NCBI RefSeq assembly: GCF_002899455.1 | Contig: NZ_PPFB01000001.1 | Coordinates: 1-64,000 of the forward strand | Length of the DNA: 64,000 nucleotides | Source of the DNA: Streptomyces sp. DH-12 | Lineage (GTDB): Bacteria; Actinomycetota; Actinomycetes; Streptomycetales; Streptomycetaceae | Direction of reading: 5' to 3' | In this document: piece by piece, positions 8,520 through 16,637 of the stretch | Position numbering within the stretch: position 1 is the first letter of the stretch | How the letters are laid out: each line of letters opens with the position of its first letter | Made by a program: the position numbers and the translations under genes | Notes under the pieces: generated by a model | Told to the model about the DNA's origin: nothing | The model's input: only the letters and a program-made list of their open reading frames with translations | Database searches by the model: none

Positions 8520-11222
8520 TCAATTCGCGGTGGGTGCGTGGGAGTGGGCGTCGGCGTCGGCGCCGGGCGGTTCGGCCAGGAGGCGGACGGTGCCCTCGCC
8601 GCCGTCCAGTTCGATCCACGCCCCGTCCGGGATGCGGGTGGTCGCCTTCGGCACAGCGACCACGGTGGGCACGCCGAGCAGCCGGCCGGTGATGGCCGTG
8701 TGGGACAGCAGGGTGCCGCGTTCGACGACCAGCCCCGAGGCCGCGATCATCAGGGGCAGCCAGCCCGGGTCGGTCTCACGGGCGATCAGGATCCGGTCCC
8801 GGCAGTCGTCGGGAGCGACGGACGGGTCGAGCACCACCAGCGCGCGACCTCGCACGCGGCCGCCGCTGGACCCGAGTCCGCGCAGGAGCCCCGAGCCGTC
8901 TTCAGCAGCGCTGTCGCCCACCGGCACGGCCGCGCGCAGCGCGGTCGTCAGCGGCCCGTCGCCCGGCACGGACATCAGGGTCGGGTGAGGCGCCGCCGTC
9001 GCCTGACGCTCCCGCTCGGTCCGGCGCAGTGCGGCCAGCGACGCCAGCGGAGGTCCGGGCACGGTGCCGTCGAACGCGCCGACGACCTCCTCGACCGTCA
9101 GGTCGACGACGTCGTGCGGGTCGGCCAGCACACCCGCCGCGGTCAGTTCCGCGCCCAGCCGCCACATCACGTCCCGGGTGATCCCGAACAGTTGTGTCCG
9201 GCAGAACCGGGCGTCCTCGCGCATCCGGATACCCCACCGTGCGACACCCAGCAGGGCGTGCAGGACGGCTCGTCGCAGCGGGTTGCGGCACGCCCGGCGA
9301 AGCTGCCGGCGGGCCTGCTCGGCCTGCTCGTGCTCGGCCGCGCGGTTACCGGCGACCGTGGTGCCCTGCCGGACGAACGGCCGCAGCACTCCGACGAGCA
9401 TCGAAGGCCGCTGACGGGGCGTGGCCTCGTCAAGCTTGAGGTCGTGCAGAGCACGGTCGCCGTAGCGCTCCAGGTAGGCCCGGACGGCTCCGGCCAGTTC
9501 CGTGCCGTGACGTCCCGCTGCGATGTCGTCCCAGAGCTGCCGGTCGCTGTCCTCGGTGTACGGGGCCAACAGCCGCTCGCGCAGTTCCGGGAGCGCCGAC
9601 GCCTGCTCGGCGAGGGCGATGGCGGCGCGCGCCGCGGCCAAGGACCGGTTCTCCCGTCCCCCGCACAGCAGTCCGACGAACAGGTCGGGGCCCGCGCCGG
9701 CCCAGCGTTGCAGCAACGCCTTGCCCGCACGGATGGCCAGGCCCATGTACAGGCCGTTCGACAGCGTGACGCCCCAGTGCCTGCCGGTCTCCTCCCACAC
9801 GCGGTGGTATCGGGCGATCAGGTCCTCCACGGTGGCCCGATCGGTCGCGTAGACCTCGGTCATGAGCTGGTCCCACCAGCGGAAGAACCGCTTGGACGCA
9901 CGCCGATGGCCCGCCGCGTGCCACAGGAAGAGCGGGAGGTTCGCCACGATCCGCAATCTCGACCGGCCGCCCGGGGCGCGTGCAGCACCGGTGATCCCCA
10001 TGGCCTGTTCCCACTCGGTGCGCACGAGATCGAACGCGGGGAGCCTGCCGTGCAGGACCTGCCAGTCGTTCAGCCGGTAGTACACGCGCCCGTCGAGGTG
10101 GCCGATCATCCTGGCCAGCCGGTGGCCGTCGGCCCGTATCTTCCGCTCCCGCACCCCCATGCGCCGGTAGAGGTCCGTGAAGGCCTTCTGATAGAAGATC
10201 CGGGCCTGGGAGTACGTCAGAGCGCTCGAGATGCCCGGGTAGCTCTCCGTGATGTTGTGGTTTCCCCAGTAGACCGGCCGCGGGCTCTCGGGAGGCGCGA
10301 TCACCATCGGCCGGGCCTGCACCAGGTGCACGGCGCCGTCCGGGGTGAACGTGCCCTCGATGTCCTGCGGCGTGCCGAAGTGGGTCTCGACCCGCTGGGC
10401 GAGGGCCGCGACCTCACGCGCCTGCTGTTCGGTCAGCACCGGTTCGTCGGCCAGCCGGTCCGGCACGGGCTGGAGCGGCTGTGGCGGCGGGCCGATCATC
10501 CACCGTTTCTTCACCGCCTGGGTGCGGACCCGCCCGGTAGCGGGGTCGACGAAGAAGTGGTCGATGTCGGCCTTCTCCTGGACGACGCCCTCGCCGATGC
10601 CGTGCGCCGCCGCGATGACGCACCGTTCGCCGCCGTCGCGCGGGTCCCGGGTGAAAGCGACGAAGGAGCGCGTGCCGAGGGCCATGCGCTGGATCCCGAC
10701 GGCGATCCGGGCCCTGGTCGGGTCGATGCCCTTGAGCAGCCGGTACTGGACGGCCTCCGGTTTGAACGCCGAGGCCCAGCAGCGCGCCACGGCGGAGAGC
10801 ACCTCGGTACGCGGCACGTAGAGAAAGCTTTCGCTCATTCCGGCGAACGGGTCGTCCGCCGTGTCCTCGCCCACGCCGTCGACGTCGGGGACCACGCAGG
10901 CCCGGACGGCGGCGAGGTTCCCCGCGCCGATCCGCTCGTCGAACTCGGCCAGCACGCGTGCGGCCAGCGCACCGGCCGGCTCCGCCGATTCCAGCGACCG
11001 CGCCGCGGCGGCGCACCACGCGGCCGGGTCCGGGCGGTCGTCGGGCAGGTCCCCGCCCACCGCCTCCAGCGCCCGGTCGAACTCGTCGACGGGCAGGCAG
11101 AAGAACCCGGGGACGGGGAACCCGGCACGCCGCAGCTCTTCGAGGCGGGCGAATTTGTGTCCGACCCGAAGGGGGGTGAAGTCGGATGTGACAGCCGTCG
11201 GAAGCAGCGCACTGGTCGTCAC
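8520..11222 (-). CDS. PEP synthase / rifampin phosphotransferase-like dikinase
   Basis: The product has 900 residues from the GTG at 11222, which overlaps the upstream stop as GTGA. The N-terminal third matches the ATP-grasp PEP/pyruvate-binding domain, including VHLVQARP at its end. The C-terminal 90 residues are the swivelling phosphohistidine domain with RGTLLSHTAITGRL, giving His841 as the phosphate carrier. PEP synthases, rifampin phosphotransferases and the prodiginine condensing enzyme RedH share this layout, splitting ATP into AMP and phosphate to activate a substrate. The central 400 residues, where substrate specificity lies, show no motif I recognise. In this operon it more likely activates or phosphorylates an intermediate than serves central metabolism. 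An antibiotic-inactivating role is an alternative. Confidence 0.85.
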   Translation of the reverse strand: MTTSALLPTAVTSDFTPLRVGHKFARLEELRRAGFPVPGFFCLPVDEFDRALEAVGGDLPDDRPDPAAWCAAAARSLESAEPAGALAARVLAEFDERIGAGNLAAVRACVVPDVDGVGEDTADDPFAGMSESFLYVPRTEVLSAVARCWASAFKPEAVQYRLLKGIDPTRARIAVGIQRMALGTRSFVAFTRDPRDGGERCVIAAAHGIGEGVVQEKADIDHFFVDPATGRVRTQAVKKRWMIGPPPQPLQPVPDRLADEPVLTEQQAREVAALAQRVETHFGTPQDIEGTFTPDGAVHLVQARPMVIAPPESPRPVYWGNHNITESYPGISSALTYSQARIFYQKAFTDLYRRMGVRERKIRADGHRLARMIGHLDGRVYYRLNDWQVLHGRLPAFDLVRTEWEQAMGITGAARAPGGRSRLRIVANLPLFLWHAAGHRRASKRFFRWWDQLMTEVYATDRATVEDLIARYHRVWEETGRHWGVTLSNGLYMGLAIRAGKALLQRWAGAGPDLFVGLLCGGRENRSLAAARAAIALAEQASALPELRERLLAPYTEDSDRQLWDDIAAGRHGTELAGAVRAYLERYGDRALHDLKLDEATPRQRPSMLVGVLRPFVRQGTTVAGNRAAEHEQAEQARRQLRRACRNPLRRAVLHALLGVARWGIRMREDARFCRTQLFGITRDVMWRLGAELTAAGVLADPHDVVDLTVEEVVGAFDGTVPGPPLASLAALRRTERERQATAAPHPTLMSVPGDGPLTTALRAAVPVGDSAAEDGSGLLRGLGSSGGRVRGRALVVLDPSVAPDDCRDRILIARETDPGWLPLMIAASGLVVERGTLLSHTAITGRLLGVPTVVAVPKATTRIPDGAWIELDGGEGTVRLLAEPPGADADAHSHAPTAN

Positions 11223-11725
11223 GGACTGGTCTCCGTCCATGCGTTGAGGTGGAGCACGTCGTCGAGGGGGCGGCAGCGGGCCGGCCGGGATCCGTCGCCC
11301 AGCGGGAACGGGGTGGGAATCAGCACACCTTGACGGGCGTCCGCCGACGGGACCGGACCCCACGGGCTCGCCTGGCTGCCCGCCCGCGGGCGGCCGCCGG
11401 GCACCCGTACGCGAGGCAGTACGCGCACCGGTGCGCGACCCGTGTTCTCCGCCAGGTGTCGCGCGCTGCGGACGAGCCGGCTGCCACCGTCGGCGTCGCG
11501 GTGACGGGCCGTGAAGGCGGCCCGGTACACGGCGCCGGTCTTCTCCCGCAGCACCTCGTCGGTGATGCCGACCCATGAACCCGCTTCCCGGTCGCCTCCA
11601 TTCGGCGCCTGCTGCGCCGTCCGGACGCAGTCGCGCACGACATCGGGGGCCACCGGCCGGTCCAGGCCGAGGCGCCGCCGCACGGTACGGGTGGTGGTCG
11701 GCGCCGCTGCGGCGTCCATCGTCAC
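11219..11725 (-). CDS. Nitroreductase-like protein with apparent internal deletion
   Basis: The first 75 residues match the nitroreductase fold: TRTVRRRLGLDRPV, then an AQQAPNGGDREAG segment that would contact FMN. The end also matches, with GVLIPTPFPLGDG and RRCRPLDDVLHLNAW-like residues. The product is about 168 residues where family members have 200-220. The missing part is the central helix pair between a WGPVP segment and QGVLIP, roughly 40-50 residues, removed without changing frame. That region shapes the flavin pocket and dimer, so activity is doubtful. The GTG at 11725 overlaps the preceding gene as GTGA. It may be a decaying gene kept in frame by coupling, or a protein with a changed role. 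Confidence 0.65.
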   Translation of the reverse strand: MTMDAAAAPTTTRTVRRRLGLDRPVAPDVVRDCVRTAQQAPNGGDREAGSWVGITDEVLREKTGAVYRAAFTARHRDADGGSRLVRSARHLAENTGRAPVRVLPRVRVPGGRPRAGSQASPWGPVPSADARQGVLIPTPFPLGDGSRPARCRPLDDVLHLNAWTETSP

Positions 11726-12351
11726 CACACCCTCGGCAGCAGCCTGGCCCGGCCGGTCGCATAGGCCGGGTACTCCGGGACCGTCCACAGCACTCGCTCC
11801 TCCACGAGGATGCGCCGGACGACCGCGCCGAACAGCAGGACCAGTGCCACGACGCTGAACGGGTTGAGGAAGTACGCGGTGAAGCCCAGGTTCGCCAACA
11901 GCATCCCGGTGTACGCGGGATGCCGTACGAACCGGTAGAGGCCGTGGCTCACCACGCTGTGTCCGTCCCGCCGCACGACGTGGTGCGAGTAGAACCGCCC
12001 CAGGGTGGTGATCGCGGCCTGCCGGCCGACGACTCCGAGGGCGAAGACCACCACCGGGACGGCGAGCAGACCGGACCCGCCGAGCCAGGGCATCGGACCG
12101 AAGGCGGCGCCGCCGAGCACGGCCAGCCGCGCGAGCGCGTACGGCAGCAGGGTGCTCGACTCGGCCGGCACGCCTCTGTCGTGCCGGAAGGTCACGCGTG
12201 TTTCGAAGACCAGCCAGGCGAGGTACGTCACGAACAGCGCGACCGCGACGGCGTCGCGGCCCGCGAACCTGACGATCCCGGCCAGCGGAAGGACCAGGCC
12301 GACCAGGAACAGCGCACGCGGGGCGGCCAGCAGCAGAACCCGGGTGTTCAT
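11722..12351 (-). CDS. Isoprenylcysteine carboxyl methyltransferase-like membrane protein
   Basis: The product has 209 residues with four or five hydrophobic segments. It carries the C-terminal signature of the ICMT/PEMT family: GLYRFVRHPAYTG, then EERVLW and PEYPAYATGRARLLP. Family members are integral membrane methyltransferases that use S-adenosylmethionine; bacterial ones are mostly uncharacterised and act on carboxyl, lipid or small-molecule groups. The ATG overlaps the AfsA-like gene as ATGA and the TGA overlaps the nitroreductase-like gene, so it is part of the operon. A role in methyl-esterifying or otherwise methylating the pathway product at the membrane is plausible but unproven. 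Confidence 0.8.
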   Translation of the reverse strand: MNTRVLLLAAPRALFLVGLVLPLAGIVRFAGRDAVAVALFVTYLAWLVFETRVTFRHDRGVPAESSTLLPYALARLAVLGGAAFGPMPWLGGSGLLAVPVVVFALGVVGRQAAITTLGRFYSHHVVRRDGHSVVSHGLYRFVRHPAYTGMLLANLGFTAYFLNPFSVVALVLLFGAVVRRILVEERVLWTVPEYPAYATGRARLLPRVW

Positions 12352-13181
12352 GACGCGCCTCGCATTTGGGCGTAGCGGGACGGGGACAGGTTGCACAAGC
12401 TGAAGGTCAGGGTGCCGAGTTCGGCCCCGGTGACTGCTTCGACCAGCGTCATCCCGCACGTCGCCCGCCGTCCCTCGCCCTCCCGGTGGGTGTGGCGGAG
12501 GGTGATCGGGACGCTGCGCGGGATGCGCAGCGGGATGTCCATGACCACCGACAGCCACAGCATCTGGGTGTCGATCGCGATGCCGTACTCCGTGTGCTCC
12601 AGCGAGATCACGAACTGCCGGGCGGCCTCGACGATCTCGACGGGCGTGCGGTAGTCGGGGTCGGTCGAGTGCAGCGGGTGGCCGGCCGGTGCGGACAGCA
12701 GGAGGGCCTGGCACAGACCGTCCGCGTCCCGGTGGGTGCGGCCCACCAGGATGTTCGCGTCGCGGTGCCGGTGGACGAGGTCGGCGACCGCCGGTTCGGT
12801 GCCGACGATCTGGCCGAGCGAGTAGACCTGCGGGGCAGCGTGGACGAAGTCGAAGTCGGCTGTGCAGACCACGTGGTCGCTCTGCGTGGCGGCGGCCCGC
12901 CAGCTGTCTCCCCCGGCCGCGACCCCGAGGGTGGTGGGCAGGTCGAGCTCGCAGATCTTGGTGAACCGGACGTCCGCACGAAGCCGTCCGGCGAGACCGG
13001 GCGGTGAGACTCCGGCAGCCTCGGCACTGTCGGCCTCGGACTGCCACGCCGCGTCAAGCAGGGCATTGAACAGCAGCATCCCCGGAATGTGGTCAAGCGC
13101 ATGGTCGAAGAAGAAGGTGTCCGTCAGGTCGACCACGAGTTCGGTGAGCCGATTCGGCGTCTCGCTCAACACTGCGGTCAT
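12348..13181 (-). CDS. AfsA-family hotdog protein (A-factor biosynthesis-like)
   Basis: The product has 277 residues from the ATG at 13181, behind GGAAGGA. It contains the AfsA hotdog motif as FDHALDHIPGMLLFNALLDA near residue 30, and a weaker second hotdog in the C-terminal half (HTHREGEGRRATCGMTLVEA). AfsA-type enzymes join a beta-ketoacyl group from ACP to dihydroxyacetone phosphate, the first committed step to gamma-butyrolactone signals. This copy is diverged from the AfsA gene at 25.4-26.4 kb and heads an operon rather than sitting next to a receptor. It may therefore make a different acyl ester in this pathway. It is the first gene of the ten-gene operon, with transposase debris just upstream. 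Confidence 0.85.
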   Translation of the reverse strand: MTAVLSETPNRLTELVVDLTDTFFFDHALDHIPGMLLFNALLDAAWQSEADSAEAAGVSPPGLAGRLRADVRFTKICELDLPTTLGVAAGGDSWRAAATQSDHVVCTADFDFVHAAPQVYSLGQIVGTEPAVADLVHRHRDANILVGRTHRDADGLCQALLLSAPAGHPLHSTDPDYRTPVEIVEAARQFVISLEHTEYGIAIDTQMLWLSVVMDIPLRIPRSVPITLRHTHREGEGRRATCGMTLVEAVTGAELGTLTFSLCNLSPSRYAQMRGAS

Positions 13182-13299
13182 GGTGAAGTCCTTCCAGAGG
13201 TAGGGCCGTAGCAGCAGGGGGGACCACGTGCGATGGACGGTTGGCTGCCGCCGACGTGCCTGAGGATCATGACTGTCCGGTCCTCCAACGACAGTGCAG

Positions 13300-13537
13300 T
13301 GCCGGTGGAGTCCCTCCGGAGGCAGGGCGAGCGGTGAACACCCGCTCCCAGGTGCCATCGACGGCCCGCATCCGCAGCCGGTTGTAGGCATCCCGCCAGT
13401 TGCCGCATTTCTCCGGCGGGTGCGCCCACTGCGTGCCGGTCCGGACGTAACGGCTCGATCCGCGCCCGCTGCGCGTCAGTCAACGGCGCAGCAAGTTCCT
13501 CCACGGCTCCTTCTGCCGTGATCTTCACCAGTGCCAC
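13300..13537 (-). pseudogene. IS5-type transposase remnant
   Basis: One frame begins with LTDAQRARIEPLRPDR, the start of IS5/IS112-type transposases. About 30 residues are then lost. Another frame continues with TQWAHPPEKCGNWRDAYNRL and AVDGTWERVF, which also belong to that family. The catalytic C-terminal part is absent. The remnant lies just upstream of the AfsA-like gene and may have helped shape the operon's present position. Confidence 0.7.
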
Positions 13538-13560
13538 CTGCTCAGACGGAAGCGTCGTGG

Positions 13561-14176
13561 CTGCTCGGTGGAAAGCCGAGGGCAGGCGCTCTGACCGGGA
13601 AAGGCGGCTTCCAGGCGATCCTCCCCTGCAGTGCCCGCCCCGGCAGAAGGTCTCCTCGCTTGCTCCCAGGAGGTCGGCCTCAGGCCGGGGCCCCTTGCGG
13701 GAGCAGTAGTCGAACCCTGGTCAGAACTGACGGCCAGGACAAGGAATTGGCGTGGCTGATGCCCGTCAGGGCTGATCGAGGCACACGTGACGGCCAAGTC
13801 GTCGCCTGCACGCGCATCGTGGCGGGCTTTCGTCGGCTGAGGCAGGCGGTGGGAGGTCAGTTCGTCGCGATCGGTCGAGTCGTGCGGTGGAGCAGGAAGC
13901 ATCCCTTGCAGGGATGCGTGTCACGTCGCATGGCCGGTACGTCGTATGCGGAACCTGCCCGACGTACCGCACGGACCAGGTGGTGTTCCTGTAGGAGAGG
14001 GCGCCGCGCCCAAGACCTGCTTGACCTGCGAAAACACCTATACCTACCCGGTTCTGACGATCTGGCAGGCAGTTCTGAGCATCGTGCACCACGTTCCTCA
14101 GACATGAGTAGGCAGTTCCGCGGAACGGAGTGCCCAGATCCTAGGAACTGGGACCACGATCGAAGGATCCGACCAG
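13561..14176. other. Intergenic, one inverted repeat, no gene recognised
   Basis: No credible coding frame is visible. An inverted repeat with 10-bp arms, CGGTACGTCG at 13935-13944 and its complement at 13960-13969, is the only clear structure. Its role is unknown. Confidence 0.45.
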
Positions 14177-14196
14177 ATTGACCTCACGTACATGAG
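14177..14196 (+). promoter_or_regulatory. Copy 1 of a 20-bp motif upstream of the winged-helix genes
   Basis: The sequence ATTGACCTCACGTACATGAG is repeated exactly in both arms of the inverted repeat downstream of the two winged-helix genes. It includes a TTGACC box that could serve as a -35 element. A 10-bp part, CTCATGTACG, recurs inside the first gene near 14287. An operator or replication-initiator binding site is likely. Confidence 0.6.
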
Positions 14197-14274
14197 TGGA
14201 GCGGACACAGGCGCAGGACACGGCCCTCCGGCGATCGACGCATGGTCGAGCGACACGCTCTGGAGGCGTACTTG

Positions 14275-14820
14275 ATGAACTTCTCGCTCATGTACGCTAA
14301 GTTCATCTGGTCGGCCTCAGGGCCGTCGCTCATCGACGTTGAGGCAATGTCCGCTCGGGAGGGCCAGTTGGGGGCAGTACGCAGATTGGTCGATGCCGAC
14401 ACCGGCGAGGCCATCCCATACGCGCCTTACGCCTTCTCGGGCGAGCACATCCAAGTGGACAAGGCCCGGATCAAAGCGATCACAGAGAGCAAAGAGTTCA
14501 CCCCCAGCCAGAAGTACATGGTGCTGTGGTGGATCGGAGTCTCCCCACAAGGCATGGCGCCCCTCCGGGCGACCGGCGCAGACATCGCCAAAAAGGTCGG
14601 GATGACCGCCGACGCCGTCGGCAAGATCAACCGAAATCTCCTCAAACGGCGCATCCTGATTGAGCGTGGACGTATCGGCAACTACAGGCTGTACCGCATC
14701 AGCCCGTACATTGCTTTCCACGGAACAGGGATCGAACAGCGAGAAGCGATCAAAACGTGCAATCCGCCAGACATCCCCGGCTTCGACAACTCGATCCCAA
14801 CGCGGTGGGAGGCCCAGTGA
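14275..14820 (+). CDS. Winged-helix plasmid protein, RepL/MarR-like
   Basis: The ATG at 14275 has a strong GGAGG site 8 bp upstream, which favours it over the ATG at 14242; the product is 181 residues. After a charged N-terminal half, the segment from about residue 75 reads FTPSQKYMVLWWIGVSPQG, then GADIAKKVGMTADAVGKINR and RRILIERGRIGNYRLY. This is a helix-turn-helix with a wing, as in RepL-type plasmid initiators and MarR-like regulators. It overlaps the next gene as GTGA. Identical 20-bp motifs on both sides of the pair suggest that these proteins bind there. A role in replication or copy control is inferred from the plasmid setting. Codon use is less GC-rich than in its neighbours. Confidence 0.65.
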   Translation: MNFSLMYAKFIWSASGPSLIDVEAMSAREGQLGAVRRLVDADTGEAIPYAPYAFSGEHIQVDKARIKAITESKEFTPSQKYMVLWWIGVSPQGMAPLRATGADIAKKVGMTADAVGKINRNLLKRRILIERGRIGNYRLYRISPYIAFHGTGIEQREAIKTCNPPDIPGFDNSIPTRWEAQ

Positions 14821-15128
14821 ACAACGACGACAAGCACAAACTCCTTGACGTCCTCCAGCGCACCGCCGGCATGACTGCCAACCAGCGCCTGGTCATCATG
14901 TTGTACGCCATGCACCCCACCGACCGCGCCGGTGCCGTCATCGAAACCGGTGCCAAGCTCGCCGAACTCGTCGGCATGTCGCCCACCGTCTTCTCCCGGA
15001 CCCGACGCCAGGTCATCGAAGCCGGATGGCTCGAGGAGTCCGAGCGCCTCGCTCACATCAGCTACTACCGCCTCAGCTCGAAGTGCACCGGCGAAGACGT
15101 CGTCGTCCCCCTCCGTCGTGCAACGTGA
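14817..15128 (+). CDS. Small winged-helix DNA-binding protein
   Basis: The 103-residue product starts at the GTG at 14817, overlapping the preceding stop by 4 bp. The pattern NQRLVIMLYAMHPTDR, GAKLAELVGMSPTVFSRTRR and AGWLEESERLAHISYYRL is a MarR-like winged helix. It resembles the C-terminal half of the protein encoded just upstream, so the two may be diverged duplicates or act as a heteromer. It ends 20 bp before a long inverted repeat that contains two copies of the 20-bp motif. A role in plasmid replication control or autoregulation is likely but not proven. Confidence 0.65.
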   Translation: MNNDDKHKLLDVLQRTAGMTANQRLVIMLYAMHPTDRAGAVIETGAKLAELVGMSPTVFSRTRRQVIEAGWLEESERLAHISYYRLSSKCTGEDVVVPLRRAT

Positions 15129-15148
15129 GCCAGTGCACCACGCAGGAA

Positions 15149-15214
15149 CTCATGTACGTGAGGTCAATGAGCACCGGCCCCGAGAGCGGTGCTCATTGAC
15201 CTCACGTACATGAG
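15149..15214. repeat. Perfect 28-bp-arm inverted repeat
   Basis: The arms at 15149-15176 and 15187-15214 are exact complements around a 10-bp loop. Each arm contains the full 20-bp motif found upstream at 14177-14196. The structure follows the second winged-helix gene. It could act as a terminator hairpin, but the embedded motif suggests a binding site for the winged-helix proteins or an origin element. Confidence 0.85.
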
Positions 15215-15406
15215 CCGCTGTCTTCCGCCCGCGGTACATCACCGCACTGTCACCGGCGGCGAACCAGACGGTGCTCGCCCTCCAGGAACGCCGGGCATCA
15301 TCGGCAGAACGGAGCGAGAGCGGTCCAAGACCTTTCCCGGTGCGTCGTCTGGCGTCGGGGCGGTACTCGGGCTGTCCTCGCCGATCCTGACTGAGGCGGG
15401 GAGCGG

Positions 15407-15442
15407 ACAGGGCCGGCCCCTCGGAGGAGGGACCGGCCCTGT
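15407..15442 (-). terminator. Hairpin terminator after parB
   Basis: ACAGGGCCGG pairs with CCGGCCCTGT, and the stem extends through CCCTC/GAGGG with one unpaired position. It lies about 45 bp beyond the parB stop on the minus strand and probably ends the parAB transcript. Confidence 0.65.
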
Positions 15443-15488
15443 GCTGTGTTGGCTGTCCGGCCAGGCCGGCCGCCGGCTGCGGCAGGGC

Positions 15489-16637
15489 TCAGCCGGTGCG
15501 GACGGTCCGGCTGTCCCTGTGCTTGATGAGCAGGTCCAGCATTTTGTCGAACTCCTCGGGCGGCATCTTGTGGATCAGGTGCTGCGCCGCGTACACGCCG
15601 TCCTCGTAGGGGAACCGCTTCGGCTGCTCCCCCATGTCGACCGCCGTCGTAGTGGCGGTGGCCTGCACCGGAACGGAGGGCGTGTCCTTCCCTGTTTCCG
15701 TGGCGGGCGGCTCGTGCTCCACGGCTGCCGGCTCGGGGGCCGTGCGATGCCCTGCCACGGCTGGTTCCTCCGGTGCCGTGGCTGGTTCCGCCGCTTCGTG
15801 CTCGCGCGGTGCTGTGTCGCTCACGGGATCGGTGATTACGTCGTAATCACCGTCGTGGTCGTCCTCTGGGCTTGCGGCCGTGCCGGTCGTCGGTTGTGTC
15901 CCGGTGTTCGACGGGATCCGTGATTTCTCTTCCTTGCGGGCTTTCTCCGCTTTCAGTTCCCGCAGAGCTGCTTCCTGCTGGTCCGCGGGTTTGTTGCCGA
16001 CAGCCCGCAGCAGGTCGATGGGTTCCTCGCCGATGCGCGCTTGCAGCTCGGGAGTGAGGTTGAGCAGGGCGAGGCGCTGGGACACCCAGCCCTGGGAGCG
16101 GTGAAGGCGCTTGGCGAGGGCTCTCTGGCTTCCATGGATGGCCAGGAGGCGTTGGAGGGCGCGGGCCTCGTCGAGCTCTTGGAGGTCTTGGCGGTGGATG
16201 TTGGCGACGAGGGCGGACTCGAGGAGCTCCTCGGAGGTGGTGCCCTGGTCGTCACTGACCATCACCTTGATGGTGGGGAGGGCGGCTTCGCGTGCGGCAG
16301 CGAGGCGACTGCTGCCGTCGATGACGACGTGGGTGGTGTCCGGTTCGAGGTCGGCTTCACGGTCCGGGTTGGCTTTGACGTAGGCGTCGCGGTTCATGAC
16401 CGTGATCGCCTGCTTCTGACCGTGGGTTTTCAGGCTGCCCGCAAGGTCGGTGAGGTCTCCGAGTGCGGAGCGGGGGTTGTCCGGGTTGAGGCTGATGCGG
16501 TGGACGGGGAGTTCTGCCGGTGGCGCAACGCCTTCGGTGGGTACGCCGGTTGCGGCGGCGACGGCCTGACGGCGCGCGCTGACGGAGCGGACTCCCCCGC
16601 CGAATCGGCCGGCACCGAGCTGATCGGCCTTGCTCAC
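15489..16637 (-). CDS. parB: ParB-family partition protein
   Basis: The product has 382 residues from the GTG at 16637, which overlaps the parA stop as GTGA. The ParB N-terminal domain runs from ELPVHRISLNPDNPRS through VIDGSSRL, a variant of the CTP-binding box, to ANIHRQDL. A helix-turn-helix with SQRALAKRLHRSQGWVSQRL follows. The C-terminal third is acidic and low-complexity, ending in a short helical segment that may dimerise. ParB binds centromere sites and, with ParA, segregates the replicon. The 19-bp palindromes in and upstream of this operon are the probable binding sites; one lies within this gene. Confidence 0.92.
   Translation of the reverse strand: MSKADQLGAGRFGGGVRSVSARRQAVAAATGVPTEGVAPPAELPVHRISLNPDNPRSALGDLTDLAGSLKTHGQKQAITVMNRDAYVKANPDREADLEPDTTHVVIDGSSRLAAAREAALPTIKVMVSDDQGTTSEELLESALVANIHRQDLQELDEARALQRLLAIHGSQRALAKRLHRSQGWVSQRLALLNLTPELQARIGEEPIDLLRAVGNKPADQQEAALRELKAEKARKEEKSRIPSNTGTQPTTGTAASPEDDHDGDYDVITDPVSDTAPREHEAAEPATAPEEPAVAGHRTAPEPAAVEHEPPATETGKDTPSVPVQATATTTAVDMGEQPKRFPYEDGVYAAQHLIHKMPPEEFDKMLDLLIKHRDSRTVRTG
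15832..15850. promoter_or_regulatory. parS-like palindrome inside parB
   Basis: GTGATTACGTCGTAATCAC is a perfect palindrome apart from its centre and encodes Asp-Tyr-Asp-Val-Ile-Thr in ParB. It has the same arms as the three copies upstream of parA. Confidence 0.75.

Noticed and set aside
15149..15214. Long inverted repeat as an insertion-sequence end
   Set aside because: No transposase or target duplication is adjacent, and its arms contain the motif shared with the winged-helix promoter.
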